Positions 37,844 through 46,387 are shown, counted from the first letter of the stretch. The stretch is 64,000 nucleotides of DNA from Aerococcus suis (GCF_900176325.1 NZ_FWXK01000004.1:79723-143722), one strand, 5' to 3'. Notes: generated by a model from the letters alone, not told the origin. A program made the numbers and translations.

Positions 37844-38425
37844 CTATTGTACACGAGATTTTGATGCTTTACGTTGTTTTTCCATCGCTTCGCTTGTTTG
37901 TGTTGGACGAACTTCTAGCATACGTACTTCAACATGATTAATTGGTAATCCTAAAGTTGCTTCTAAAGCATCAATAATATGTGCTTGAATATCTGCTGCC
38001 ATATCTAGGACATTTTTACGATCAGAAACATCAAATGATACATAAACTTCTGTATCTTTTGGTTGTTTCACTAATTTAGTCCGTACTTTTGGATAATGGA
38101 CTTCTTTATATTGGTCCAATACGCGTAAAGCAACAGCTTCAATAGAATCTTTCGTTAATTTAATATGACCACGTTCTTGTTCTTTCACAATATTGCCTTT
38201 TGTTTTAGCTGAGAATAATGCACTAAAGAACATAATTAATGCGACCAAGAAGATTAATGCTAAGATTCCTGCCATAATCCAACGGTAAAGTTGAACTGAA
38301 AGAATATTATTATTTACGAAGTCCGTTACTCCAGGGATTTCATAGAATAAGGACAATGTTAGGAATAAGGCTATTACAAAGATTAACGTAAATAGCACTT
38401 GGAAAAATCGTTTAAATCCACCCAT
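37844..38425 (-). CDS. amaP: Alkaline shock response membrane anchor protein AmaP
   Basis: 193 residues with two N-terminal transmembrane helices (about 8-28 and 48-72) and a cytoplasmic domain containing KLTKDSIEAVALRVLDQYKEV and VSFDVSDRKNVLDMAADIQ. Anchors Asp23 filaments at the membrane. First gene of amaP-DUF2273-asp23. Confidence 0.92.
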   Translation of the reverse strand: MGGFKRFFQVLFTLIFVIALFLTLSLFYEIPGVTDFVNNNILSVQLYRWIMAGILALIFLVALIMFFSALFSAKTKGNIVKEQERGHIKLTKDSIEAVALRVLDQYKEVHYPKVRTKLVKQPKDTEVYVSFDVSDRKNVLDMAADIQAHIIDALEATLGLPINHVEVRMLEVRPTQTSEAMEKQRKASKSRVQ

Positions 38426-38575
38426 ATCTTCGCCTCCATTTAATTTTCTCCATAAAATGTCTTCTTACTTACTAAGGATAGACTTAAACCCTCTCACTTG
38501 CAAGCGTAAAGAATTGAAAACAATCATAAGTCTTGATTTTTTTGTTATAAATAAAAGGCAATTAAAAATATTGAG

Positions 38576-38606
38576 TATAAAAAAGAGACCGGTAAAACCG
38601 GCCTCG
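38576..38606 (-). terminator. Terminator after tcyP
   Basis: Minus strand GAGGCCGGT/ACCGGTCTC with a T-run. Spacer 38426-38575 holds no further clear element. Confidence 0.88.
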
Positions 38607-38633
38607 CCACATTACTATATCTTTTTATATAAA

Positions 38634-40025
38634 TTAACCTAATTCAGCTTCAGGTGATACTTGTTGTTGTGGATCTTTCAAAATACTGTCATCCAATGTT
38701 TTCATCCGACGAGCAGTAACGACACCTGCAACCATACTGTCGTTAACATTTAACGCAGTACGTCCCATATCGATAATTGGTTCGATAGATACCATTAAAC
38801 CAATGATTTCTACTGGTAAACCAAGTGAACCAAAAACGATTAGAGAAGCAAATGTTGCTCCCCCACCAACACCAGCAACACCTAATGAAGAAATCGTGAC
38901 AATTCCAATAATACTTAACCATACCATTGGGTCAGATAAGTCCATTCCTACTGTAGGTGCAACGATAACAGCTAACATTGTTGGGTAAATTCCGGCACAA
39001 CCATTTTGACCGATTGATAAACCAAACGTACTTGAGAAGTTAGCAGTTGCTTCATCAACACCCATTGCTTTAGATTGACTAGCAATCGTTAGTGGAAGTG
39101 CCCCTGCACTTGAACGTGATGTAAACGCAAAGCTTAGAGCGTTCCAAGCTTTTTTGAAGAATTGTGCTGGGCTAACTTTGAATCCAGCTAAAATTAAAGC
39201 ATGGATAATAAACATAATGATGATTGCGACATACGCTGCAATAACGAAAATACCCATATTCAATAAGGATTCGAATGATGCAGTGGCAATAGCTTTAGTC
39301 ATTAAAGCAAAAATACCATAAGGGGCTACGCGTAAAACTAATGTTACAATCCGAGAAACAATTGAATGTAAGGCATCCATTGCTTTTTTGAAGATAGCTG
39401 CATTTTCAGGGTCTTTACGAGCGATACCTAAGTAAGCAACCCCAACAAATGTGGCGAAGATAACCACACCAATATTAGATGTTGGACGTAAACCAGCAAA
39501 ATCTTCAAAAACATTAGTTGGTAAGAAACTTAAAATTTGTTGTGGTAATGTCATACCAACAATTTCTTGTTGACTCTCTTTGATTTGAGCAATTCGAGCC
39601 ATTTCATCTTCACCTTGAACTAATGTTGCTCCATCTAAATTAAATAATAAAGTTGTCATAAAACCGATTAATGAAGCAATAGCAACTGTCACAATAAAAA
39701 CAGTTAGAACATTACTACCGATTTTACCGATATTTTTTTCACCTTGAACGGTTGTAAACGCACGAACAAGTGAAACGAAAATTAACGGTGTCACTAGCAT
39801 TTGTAACAAGCTAACGTAACCTGATCCGACAATGCTAATCCAATCGATAATGGTTTCAGTGGTACTTGAATCTGATTGGAATAATAATTGGATGATTGCG
39901 CCAAATACAATCCCTAATCCCAAACCAATGAACACACGACGAGAATATTTCGTATGTTTCTTAGCTAATTGATTTAAGAAAACCAATCCTGCAATAAAAA
40001 CTAATAATGTAATGATAACTGACAT
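38634..40025 (-). CDS. tcyP: L-cystine/dicarboxylate:cation symporter (TcyP-like)
   Basis: 463 residues from ATG 40025 (GGGAGG upstream), the same length as Bacillus TcyP, with matching landmarks RRVFIGLGLGIVFGAIIQL, WISIVGSGYVSLLQMLVTPL and the re-entrant substrate loops SRSSAGALPLT and GVGGGATFASL. Sodium- or proton-coupled uptake of L-cystine. A roughly 400-bp structured region precedes it. Confidence 0.9.
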   Translation of the reverse strand: MSVIITLLVFIAGLVFLNQLAKKHTKYSRRVFIGLGLGIVFGAIIQLLFQSDSSTTETIIDWISIVGSGYVSLLQMLVTPLIFVSLVRAFTTVQGEKNIGKIGSNVLTVFIVTVAIASLIGFMTTLLFNLDGATLVQGEDEMARIAQIKESQQEIVGMTLPQQILSFLPTNVFEDFAGLRPTSNIGVVIFATFVGVAYLGIARKDPENAAIFKKAMDALHSIVSRIVTLVLRVAPYGIFALMTKAIATASFESLLNMGIFVIAAYVAIIIMFIIHALILAGFKVSPAQFFKKAWNALSFAFTSRSSAGALPLTIASQSKAMGVDEATANFSSTFGLSIGQNGCAGIYPTMLAVIVAPTVGMDLSDPMVWLSIIGIVTISSLGVAGVGGGATFASLIVFGSLGLPVEIIGLMVSIEPIIDMGRTALNVNDSMVAGVVTARRMKTLDDSILKDPQQQVSPEAELG

Positions 40026-40429
40026 AAAATTCCTCCCTAATTTTTGTCTCAATCATAAAATAGTTATCATTATCCTTACTAACGACAGCTGATTCTACCA
40101 TGTGGCGCAATAGATATCTTCCCTATCGAACACACGTCCAAATAGAAGTAGCTTGGCAGTCTACTTCTACAGAAACGGGAGGCGTTAGCTTTTCATCACT
40201 GCTTGGAAGGGCGAGGTTAAAAAGACATAACACCAAATAAGGGGTATAGAAGTCAGTTTCTTCTATACGGATGATTCTACTTTCGATTGATAACAGGATA
40301 TGGCACTAAATTAAAATCATCTAACTTTCGATACAATTAAAGGTCATAACGAATTGACGCATTAATTTAACACCGCTTAGTATAATAACTTAAATTTCAC
40401 TTAAAATCAGTAGTTTTGCTCAAATTTTT
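40026..40429 (-). other. Long intergenic region with several stem-loops upstream of tcyP
   Basis: No credible ORF. On the minus strand it contains perfect 9-bp hairpins at 40143-40169 (TAGAAGTAG/CTACTTCTA) and 40244-40268 (GTATAGAAG/CTTCTATAC), a 6-bp hairpin at 40108-40128, and a 7-bp inverted repeat (40063-40069 with 40288-40294) that brackets them all. A weak promoter-like pair (TTGTAT-17-TAATTT) lies upstream. It could be a cis-regulatory RNA for cystine uptake; it matches no riboswitch or T-box I can recognise. Confidence 0.5.
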
Positions 40430-41284
40430 TTATTTTTTTAAAATTAATGTGATATCGTTCGGGTCTTTCGCATAGACCACATTATTTTCAATAGAAATGA
40501 TTCGATTATCCGCTAATAAACTGTCCGTAATTTTTTGAAATAGTGTGTCATCATGATAATGCAATGTATACGATGCCATGCCCGTATGTTGGTCTTTATG
40601 AGGAATCATTTTCTCCACATCCCAATTATTGATAGCAAAGTGATGATGATAACCATCATAAGAATAAAAATGCGCATTAGGTAGTGTCGCCTGTTGACGT
40701 AAATTTAATGCTTCATGATAATACCGATCAAACGCTTCAATATGTTCACTCGATAAGTGTAGATGACCAATAAACGTTCCAACAGGTAATTTTTTCGGTG
40801 TCTGTTCGTGTCGGCTCGCATACACTCCTTGGGCATCCATGGGAATTGTTATTCCATTAACACTCCCATCTGCATTGATATCCCATTCACTAGGATCTTT
40901 ATCTACATAAATTTCAATGCCATTATCTTCAGGATCTTGAATATAAAGTGCTTCCGAATAACCATGATCAGATGCTCCAATATCACGATACCCAGCTTCA
41001 ATCCATCGTTTTAGTACATCTCCTAAGTCTGCACGCGAAGGTAGAAGTAAAGCAATATGAAATAAACCATTTCTTGGTCCAGTGACTAATTCATACTCCC
41101 CTTCTGCTGTTAAAATAATTAACGGTTCTTTATTTTCATCAATACCTAAAGCAATATGTTGCTTGTCTTCAGACAATACAGATAATCCAATAATCTCTTG
41201 ATAAAACTGACTCACTTTTTCTAAATCTTTTACTTGTAACGTTACTGTTTCAATACTGACTGTTTGATGATGTTGTTCTGCCAT
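40430..41284 (-). CDS. catE: VOC-family ring-cleaving dioxygenase/glyoxalase (CatE-like)
   Basis: 284 residues with two vicinal-oxygen-chelate halves (IETVTLQVKDLEKVSQFYQ and GTFIGHLHLSSEHIEAFD). Length and layout match Bacillus CatE (catechol 2,3-dioxygenase), which protects against catechols and quinones. Metal ligands likely H in LFHIALL, H in IGHLHLS and a distal Glu. Strong divergent promoter with a dyad. Confidence 0.85.
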   Translation of the reverse strand: MAEQHHQTVSIETVTLQVKDLEKVSQFYQEIIGLSVLSEDKQHIALGIDENKEPLIILTAEGEYELVTGPRNGLFHIALLLPSRADLGDVLKRWIEAGYRDIGASDHGYSEALYIQDPEDNGIEIYVDKDPSEWDINADGSVNGITIPMDAQGVYASRHEQTPKKLPVGTFIGHLHLSSEHIEAFDRYYHEALNLRQQATLPNAHFYSYDGYHHHFAINNWDVEKMIPHKDQHTGMASYTLHYHDDTLFQKITDSLLADNRIISIENNVVYAKDPNDITLILKK

Positions 41285-41305
41285 AAAATCCTCCTCTAGT
41301 TAATT

Positions 41306-41352
41306 ACTTACTTTTTGTAAGTTTAATATAGCAAATATTCCAAAACTTGCAA
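41306..41352 (-). promoter_or_regulatory. catE promoter with downstream dyad
   Basis: Minus strand TTGCAA (41352-41347), 16 bp ending TGC, TATATT (41330-41325). The dyad ACTTAC-N5-GTAAGT (41306-41322) follows at about +1 to +18, an operator position; the TTAC/GTAA half-sites resemble MarR/DUF24 redox-regulator sites. Confidence 0.65.
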
Positions 41353-41381
41353 ATATTTCGGTGTGCTTGTAAATAATTTGT

Positions 41382-41410
41382 TTGCCTTCCTTAATACGGT
41401 TAGGTATACT
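41382..41410 (+). promoter_or_regulatory. ZIP transporter promoter
   Basis: TTGCCT (41382-41387), 17 bp, TATACT (41405-41410). Confidence 0.8.
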
Positions 41411-41437
41411 AGAGTCAAAAGAAAAAGGAGGATTTTG

Positions 41438-42256
41438 ATGTTAGATTGGTTTATAACTTTACATCCTGTCATACAAGCAACACTGGCAGGCGTATTTACA
41501 TGGGCAGTTACTGCTTTAGGTGCTTCGTTAGTTTTTCTATTTAATGAAGTGAATCAAAAATTATTAGACATTATGAATGGTTTCGCTGCCGGAGTCATGA
41601 TTGCTGCTAGTTTCTGGTCTCTATTAGCACCAGCTATTGAGCATGCTGAAAATAATGGATATGGGGTTTGGTCATTTGTCCCTGCATTAGTCGGATTCAT
41701 TGTCGGTGGAATTTTCTTAAGAATTATTGATGCTATTATTCCTCATTTACATATAGGAGACGACCGCGACGATGCAGAAGGGGTCGATACGAACCTTTCA
41801 TCAACAACATTATTATTTCTGGCGGTTACTATCCATAACTTCCCAGAAGGATTATCAGTCGGCGTTGCCTTTGGGGCAGCAGCTTTAGGCGTTGAATCAG
41901 CAACCATCGCTTCAGCCTTAGTCTTAACTCTAGGTATTGCCTTACAAAACTTCCCGGAAGGTTCCGCATTATCGATGCCAATTCGTGCAACCGGTGCTTC
42001 AAAAGGAAGAGCATTTAACCTAGGACAAGCGAGTGCTTTAGTGGAAATTATCGGGGCGGCATTAGGTGCTTGGTTAATTTCTGAAGTGACAGTTATTCTA
42101 CCGTACGCCTTAGCCTTCGCAGCTGGTGCAATGATCTTTGTTTGTGTCGAAGAATTGATTCCAGAATCACAAACTAATGGCAACAAAGATATTGCTACCC
42201 TAGCCGTACTCTTTGGATTTGCCTTAATGATGACAATGGACGTCGCATTGGGATAA
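41438..42256 (+). CDS. ZIP family metal transporter
   Basis: 272 residues from ATG 41438 (AAGGAGG six bases upstream; the longer frame is spurious). About eight transmembrane helices with the two ZIP metal-site motifs HNFPEGLSVGVAFG and LQNFPEGSALSMP. Imports divalent metal, usually zinc. A structured repeat cluster begins 2 nt after its stop. Confidence 0.92.
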   Translation: MLDWFITLHPVIQATLAGVFTWAVTALGASLVFLFNEVNQKLLDIMNGFAAGVMIAASFWSLLAPAIEHAENNGYGVWSFVPALVGFIVGGIFLRIIDAIIPHLHIGDDRDDAEGVDTNLSSTTLLFLAVTIHNFPEGLSVGVAFGAAALGVESATIASALVLTLGIALQNFPEGSALSMPIRATGASKGRAFNLGQASALVEIIGAALGAWLISEVTVILPYALAFAAGAMIFVCVEELIPESQTNGNKDIATLAVLFGFALMMTMDVALG

Positions 42257-42258
42257 TA

Positions 42259-42374
42259 GGGTGTGAACATTTGCGCTTAGCTCCTTGATTTTGGAAGAAA
42301 ATAGCGGATTTCGGTCTTTGAAATTCCGTATTTTTCTGAAAAATCCAGAGGAGCTGCAAATGTGAACCCGACTA
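42259..42374 (+). repeat. Structured repeat locus 2, module B
   Basis: Begins GGGTGTGAACATTTGCGC and ends GCAAATGTGAACCCGACTA. It is one long hairpin: GGGT/ACCC, ACATTTGC/GCAAATGT, AGCTCC/GGAGCT, GATTTT/AAAATC, then an inner stem joining GAAAATAGCGGATTTC with GAAATTCCGTATTTTC. Confidence 0.9.
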
Positions 42375-42490
42375 GGATGCGATAAAGCACGGGTAACCAC
42401 GGTCGTTGGACCTAAAAGCGACGACTCTCCACAAGAGAGAAGGAGCTCTTTAGGTAAACGCAGCCGTGGTTGTGCTTTAGAGCTCGACTA
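42374..42490 (+). repeat. Structured repeat locus 2, module A
   Basis: AGGATGCGATAAAGCACGGG ... GAGCTCGACTA, about 95 percent identical to the copies at 19651 and 45978. The differences are mostly in the terminal loop. Confidence 0.92.
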
Positions 42491-42493
42491 TCA

Positions 42494-42640
42494 GGGTGTG
42501 AAGAAACGCGCTCTGATTCGAACATCTGGAAGAAAAAGCACGAAGTTTCGCTCTTTGAAACGGGTGATTTTTCTGAAGAGGCTTCGAATCAGCGTTTCTG
42601 AACCCGACTAGGGTGTGAGAAAAAGCGATTAACCATTGCA
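42494..42640 (+). repeat. Structured repeat locus 2, module C plus a truncated D-like piece
   Basis: Module C (42494-42610) starts GGGTGTGAAGAAACGCGCTC and ends TTTCTGAACCCGACTA. Its stem pairs AGAAACGC with GCGTTTCT and TGATTCGAA with TTCGAATCA. 42611-42640 resembles the first 30 nt of module D and stops. Confidence 0.88.
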
Positions 42641-42650
42641 CATTAAACAT

Positions 42651-42703
42651 AAAAAACCGAGGATAAGAACACTGATATCTCAGAATTCTTATCCTCGGTT
42701 TTT
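42651..42703. terminator. Bidirectional terminator between repeat locus 2 and usp
   Basis: Perfect 18-bp stem AAAAACCGAGGATAAGAA with its complement, 15-nt loop, T-runs on both sides. Confidence 0.94.
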
Positions 42704-42733
42704 AACTTAGTATAAATAACTAACACAATGATT

Positions 42734-43159
42734 TTAATGTGTAATCAAAACATTACATTTCGCATGACGAACAACATATTCAGAAACAGATCCCATCATG
42801 ACACGTTCCATGTTCGTTTTACCAGTAGATCCAATCACAATCAAATCAACGGCTAACTCTTTTGCTTCTTCTAGAATACCTCGTCTTGGGTCACCTTTTT
42901 CAACTTTCGTTTCAACAGCAACTCCCTCACGTTTGGCTTCATCTTCATAAGTTTGTAACGTTTCATTCGCAATCTCACGAGAATATTCAAATAGGTGTGT
43001 TGAATACTCAATGTTGCCGTAACGAACAAAATCATCAACTGCATTATAAATAACTAATTGACTATCATTTAATTTTGCAATTCGAACGGCCTCTTGAAAG
43101 GCACGGTAAGCTGCTTCAGAACCATCAATTGGAACTAAAATTTTATCTAATGTTGTCAT
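42734..43159 (-). CDS. Universal stress protein (UspA family, ATP-binding type)
   Basis: 141 residues from ATG 43159 (GGAGGG upstream). ILVPIDGSEAAYRAFQEAV starts the fold, and the ATP motif G-2x-G-9x-G-S is seen in IGSTGKTNMERVMMGSVSEY. General stress role. Confidence 0.93.
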   Translation of the reverse strand: MTTLDKILVPIDGSEAAYRAFQEAVRIAKLNDSQLVIYNAVDDFVRYGNIEYSTHLFEYSREIANETLQTYEDEAKREGVAVETKVEKGDPRRGILEEAKELAVDLIVIGSTGKTNMERVMMGSVSEYVVRHAKCNVLITH

Positions 43160-43254
43160 CTTAATCCCTCCATCTACTGATTGAAGTTGAAATATCGCTT
43201 TCAGCTTCATTTCTACTCATTAATAGATAACATTATTGGGATCTTCCCCTCTTT

Positions 43255-43263
43255 ATTATACCA
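43255..43263 (-). promoter_or_regulatory. Extended -10 promoter of usp
   Basis: Minus strand TGG-TATAAT with no good -35. Predicts a leader of roughly 90 nt. Confidence 0.6.
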
Positions 43264-43282
43264 GTATTTGGAAGCGATATCA

Positions 43283-44368
43283 TCACCATTTTTTCAAATG
43301 ATATGGTGTAAAGTCTTCTTCCTTCAATTGACGTAAGAAGGCAACAATTAATTGTACAGTTGCTTGCCAATCACGATAACTAGCGAATAAATGATGGGTA
43401 TGAGCATAACGAGTAGGTACCCCTAAAGTAGCCACTTCAACGCCAAATTCATTCGCATAGATTGAACCTGCATTCGTTCCGCCACCGGAACGAACGGCTT
43501 GTTGCAGCGCAATTCCTTCCTCTTGAGCCGTTGAAACTATTTTTTGATTTAATCGTGGGCTAGCAATATACGTACTATCACGATAGCGTAATTGAGGACC
43601 AGAACCTAGTTGTCCTTGTGCAATTTCTCTAGGTTTGGCAAAATCATCACTTGGCGTGGCTTCAACCACAATTGCCATTTGTGGATTAATCCGCCGTGAC
43701 GTAATTTTAGCACCACGTAACCCCACTTCTTCCTGGGAAGCGAATGATCCGACTAAATTAAATGGCAAATCATTTAATTCATCTTCAAGATGATCAAATA
43801 CCGCTAAGACAACACCGACGCCTAAGCGATTATCGAAAGCTTTCCCTAACATAACGTCATTCTGTTCATTAAATTCAAACTGAACATCTGGTGTCACTGG
43901 TTGTCCCACTTCGATACCAAAGTCTTCAATGACTTCTTCTTTACTTGTAGCACCAACATCTAATTTCAAATCTTCCATTTTTAACGCTTGCTGTTTTTCA
44001 GTTGCAGTTAGAAAATGAGGGGGTTTACTAGAGCTAACAGCAGAAACATATTCCCCACGATTATTTAAAATTTTAAATTTTTGAGATTGAACACTTGTTG
44101 GTACCCAACCGCCTAATGGTTGCATACCAATTTGACCCGCTGAGGTAATATAGCTAACCATAAATCCCACTTCATCTAAATGAGAATCGAGCATAACAGT
44201 TGGTTTACTATCGTCCATAGTTGTTAAATTCAAATACCCATTGTTCATATGATCAGAAACAAAAGGTAAATCTCCCGTATATTGATGAACGACTTCTAAT
44301 ACTTGCTGTTCAAATCCTGGTGCTCCGTGAACATTACTTAATTCTTCTAATAGTTGTTTAATATCCAT
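43283..44368 (-). CDS. pepA: M42 family glutamyl aminopeptidase/endoglucanase-like peptidase
   Basis: 361 residues. M42 zinc ligands are readable: H in DSHLDEVGFMV, D in GKAFDNRLGVGV, EE in SQEEVGLRGA, E in VVEATPSDD and H in AHTHHLFAS. Tetrahedral aminopeptidase that trims peptides in the cytosol. ATG 44368 is chosen because TAGGTG, formed partly by the stop of the upstream gene, is well spaced. Confidence 0.92.
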   Translation of the reverse strand: MDIKQLLEELSNVHGAPGFEQQVLEVVHQYTGDLPFVSDHMNNGYLNLTTMDDSKPTVMLDSHLDEVGFMVSYITSAGQIGMQPLGGWVPTSVQSQKFKILNNRGEYVSAVSSSKPPHFLTATEKQQALKMEDLKLDVGATSKEEVIEDFGIEVGQPVTPDVQFEFNEQNDVMLGKAFDNRLGVGVVLAVFDHLEDELNDLPFNLVGSFASQEEVGLRGAKITSRRINPQMAIVVEATPSDDFAKPREIAQGQLGSGPQLRYRDSTYIASPRLNQKIVSTAQEEGIALQQAVRSGGGTNAGSIYANEFGVEVATLGVPTRYAHTHHLFASYRDWQATVQLIVAFLRQLKEEDFTPYHLKKW

Positions 44369-44377
44369 TGCCGTCAC

Positions 44378-44668
44378 CTACTCATGATTATCATAATCAA
44401 TTGCGCCATATTTTTCTGGTTGTTCAGCAAATTTTTTTACCACATATGGACATTGCGCTTTAATTTGTTTGCCAGCTTGTTCCATTTCTGATACTAAATG
44501 GTCTAATAATTTACCAGCCATCCCTTGACCACGTAAACTAGGATCAACAAAGGTATGATCCGCTACTACATATTCCCCTTGTGGTTGATAGGTAATTTCT
44601 GCAATCATTTCATTATCTTCATTGTATAGTCGGTAAGCATTTTCTTCTTTTATAAATTCTGGTGTCAT
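44378..44668 (-). CDS. Small GNAT-like N-acetyltransferase (YjdJ/Gtn type)
   Basis: 96 residues from ATG 44668 (GGAGG nine bases upstream). VDPSLRGQGMAGKLLDHLV is the acetyl-CoA pyrophosphate loop (R/Q-x-x-G-x-G/A). It belongs to the short GNAT group with CPYVVKKFAEQPEKY; substrates are unknown. It ends 9 bp before the M42 peptidase and is probably co-transcribed. Confidence 0.88.
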   Translation of the reverse strand: MTPEFIKEENAYRLYNEDNEMIAEITYQPQGEYVVADHTFVDPSLRGQGMAGKLLDHLVSEMEQAGKQIKAQCPYVVKKFAEQPEKYGAIDYDNHE

Positions 44669-44784
44669 TGAATAAAACCTCCATATATAAACCTTTTTTG
44701 ATTGGTTGTATCTTAGCATATTTCTGTCTTTGTGGTAAGTCAGGTGTTTTTTAATCTTATTCTAATAAATCATATCTCAAAAAT

Positions 44785-44813
44785 TCGCAATCTTTCTAAA
44801 TAATTGCTATAAT
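44785..44813 (+). promoter_or_regulatory. ald promoter
   Basis: TATAAT (44808-44813) preceded by TGC (extended -10); weak -35 TCGCAA (44785-44790) at 17 bp. Confidence 0.65.
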
Positions 44814-44828
44814 AAATCGTGTAGACAA

Positions 44829-44843
44829 TTGCAAACGATTTTA
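44829..44843 (+). promoter_or_regulatory. Possible cre site in the ald leader
   Basis: TTGCAAACGATTTTA agrees with WTGNAARCGNWWWCA at 14 of 15 positions, between promoter and ribosome site. Confidence 0.4.
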
Positions 44844-44861
44844 TAAGGAGGACTTGATACA

Positions 44862-45974
44862 ATGAAAATTGGTATCCCTAAAGAAATTAAAAATAACGAA
44901 AGTCGTGTTTCCCTAACTCCAGCCGGTGCGTTTGTACTAACAAATGCTGGCCACGAAGTTTTTGTTGAAACACATGCCGGTGAAGGTTCTTCATTCTCAG
45001 ATGAAGATTACAAAGAACAAGGTGCAACAATTGTAGAAACTGCTAAAGAAGCTTGGAACCAAGATATGGTTATGAAAGTAAAAGAACCTCTTGAAGAAGA
45101 ATATGAATTCTTCCATGAAGGGTTAATTTTATTCACATACTTACATTTAGCTTCAGAGAAAAAATTAACTGACGCTTTACTTGAAAACAAAGTAACAGCT
45201 ATCGGTTATGAAACAATGGAATTAGACGGAACACTTCCTCTATTAACACCAATGAGTCAAGTAGCTGGTCGTATGGCCATTCAAACTGGTGCTCAATTCT
45301 TAGAAAAACAAGTTGGTGGTAAAGGTGCTTTACTAGGAGCTATCCCAGGTGTTAAATCAAGTAATGTTGTTATCATCGGTGGTGGTGTTGCTGGTACAAA
45401 CGCTGCCCAAATGGCACTTGGTTTAGGAGCAAACGTTACAATCTTAGACGTTAGCCCACACCGTCTAAACGAACTTGAAGACATCTTTAATGGTCAAGTA
45501 GAAACATTGATGTCTAACAGCTTCAATATTGCGAGTGCCGTTGAAGACGCTGACTTAGTTATCGGTTGTGTCTTAATTCCAGGTTCTAAAGCGCCAACGT
45601 TAGTAACAGAAGAAATGGTTAAATCTATGCCTGAAGGTTCTGTTATCGTTGATATCGCGATTGACCAAGGTGGTATCTTCGCAACAACTGACCAATTAGG
45701 TACATTAGACAACCCTACTTACATCAAACACGGTGTTGTTCACTATGCTGTTCCTAATATGCCAGGTGCTGTACCACAAACATCAACATTAGGATTAACA
45801 AACGTTTCATTAAACTATGCCAAAGCAATTGCAAACAAAGGCGCTGAACAAGCAGCCAAAGACGATAACACTATCGCAACTGGTTTCCAAACTTACCAAG
45901 GTAAACTAACAAACCAACCAGTCGCAGAAGCACAAGACAAAGAATACACACCACTAGTTAAACTATTAAAATAA
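44862..45974 (+). CDS. ald: Alanine dehydrogenase
   Basis: 370 residues, full length. N-terminus [19 protein letters not shown] with substrate Arg and Lys, NAD-binding [21 protein letters not shown] and DVSPHRL. Interconverts L-alanine and pyruvate plus ammonia. AAGGAGG precedes the ATG. A structured repeat cluster starts 3 nt after its stop. Confidence 0.97.
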   Translation: MKIGIPKEIKNNESRVSLTPAGAFVLTNAGHEVFVETHAGEGSSFSDEDYKEQGATIVETAKEAWNQDMVMKVKEPLEEEYEFFHEGLILFTYLHLASEKKLTDALLENKVTAIGYETMELDGTLPLLTPMSQVAGRMAIQTGAQFLEKQVGGKGALLGAIPGVKSSNVVIIGGGVAGTNAAQMALGLGANVTILDVSPHRLNELEDIFNGQVETLMSNSFNIASAVEDADLVIGCVLIPGSKAPTLVTEEMVKSMPEGSVIVDIAIDQGGIFATTDQLGTLDNPTYIKHGVVHYAVPNMPGAVPQTSTLGLTNVSLNYAKAIANKGAEQAAKDDNTIATGFQTYQGKLTNQPVAEAQDKEYTPLVKLLK

Positions 45975-45977
45975 TAT

Positions 45978-46094
45978 AGGATGCGATAAAGCACGGGTAA
46001 CCACGGTCGTTGGACCTAAAAGCGACGCCTCTCTGTAAGAGAGAAGGAGCTCTTTAGGGAAACGCAGCCGTGGTTGTGCTTTAGAGCTCGACTA
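45978..46094 (+). repeat. Structured repeat locus 3, module A
   Basis: AGGATGCGATAAAGCACGGG ... GAGCTCGACTA. Nearly identical to the copies at 19651 and 42374, with all five stems intact. Confidence 0.92.
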
Positions 46095-46096
46095 TA

Positions 46097-46211
46097 GGGT
46101 GTGAACATTTGCGCTTAGCTCCTTGATTTTGGAAGAAAATAACGGATTTCGCTCTCTGAAATTCCGTATTTTCTGAAAAATCCAGAGGAGCTGCAAATGT
46201 GAACCCAACTA
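46097..46211 (+). repeat. Structured repeat locus 3, module B
   Basis: GGGTGTGAACATTTGCGC ... GCAAATGTGAACCCAACTA, almost identical to 42259-42374. Confidence 0.9.
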
Positions 46212-46316
46212 GGGTGCGATAAAAAGCGGTTAGCCATGGAGCGTTGGACCAAAGCCGGAGATTTCTGTTAAGAAATTGGAGGCTTTTGGGAAACGCATGC
46301 CATGGCTAATTTTTGT
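46212..46316 (+). repeat. Structured repeat locus 3, module D
   Basis: GGGTGCGATAAAAAGCGG ... CCATGGCTAATTTTT. Same architecture as module A but different stem sequences: TTAGCCATGG/CCATGGCTAA, then the invariant CGTTGGACC facing GGGAAACGCA, CCAAAGCC/GGCTTTTGG and ATTTCT/AGAAAT. Confidence 0.9.
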
Positions 46317-46340
46317 TTTCTAAAATAAAAAATAAAAATT

Positions 46341-46374
46341 AAAAACGACCGAGAAATTTTCTCGGTCGTTTTGT
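46341..46374. terminator. Bidirectional terminator between repeat locus 3 and the surface protein
   Basis: AAAACGACCGAGAA/TTCTCGGTCGTTTT, perfect 14-bp stem. Confidence 0.93.
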
Positions 46375-46387
46375 GTTAGACGATCAA

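Noticed and set aside
41743..42270. 175-codon open frame antisense to the ZIP transporter
   Set aside because: Proline/serine/alanine-rich translation with no family features, no ribosome site, wholly inside a clear membrane transporter gene on the other strand.
42259..42640. CRISPR array
   Set aside because: The repeats are 105-118 nt hairpin modules with no regular short spacers and no cas genes.
42259..46316. Insertion sequence ends
   Set aside because: No transposase remnant, target-site duplication or shared terminal inverted repeat around any cluster; the palindromic structure is internal to each module.
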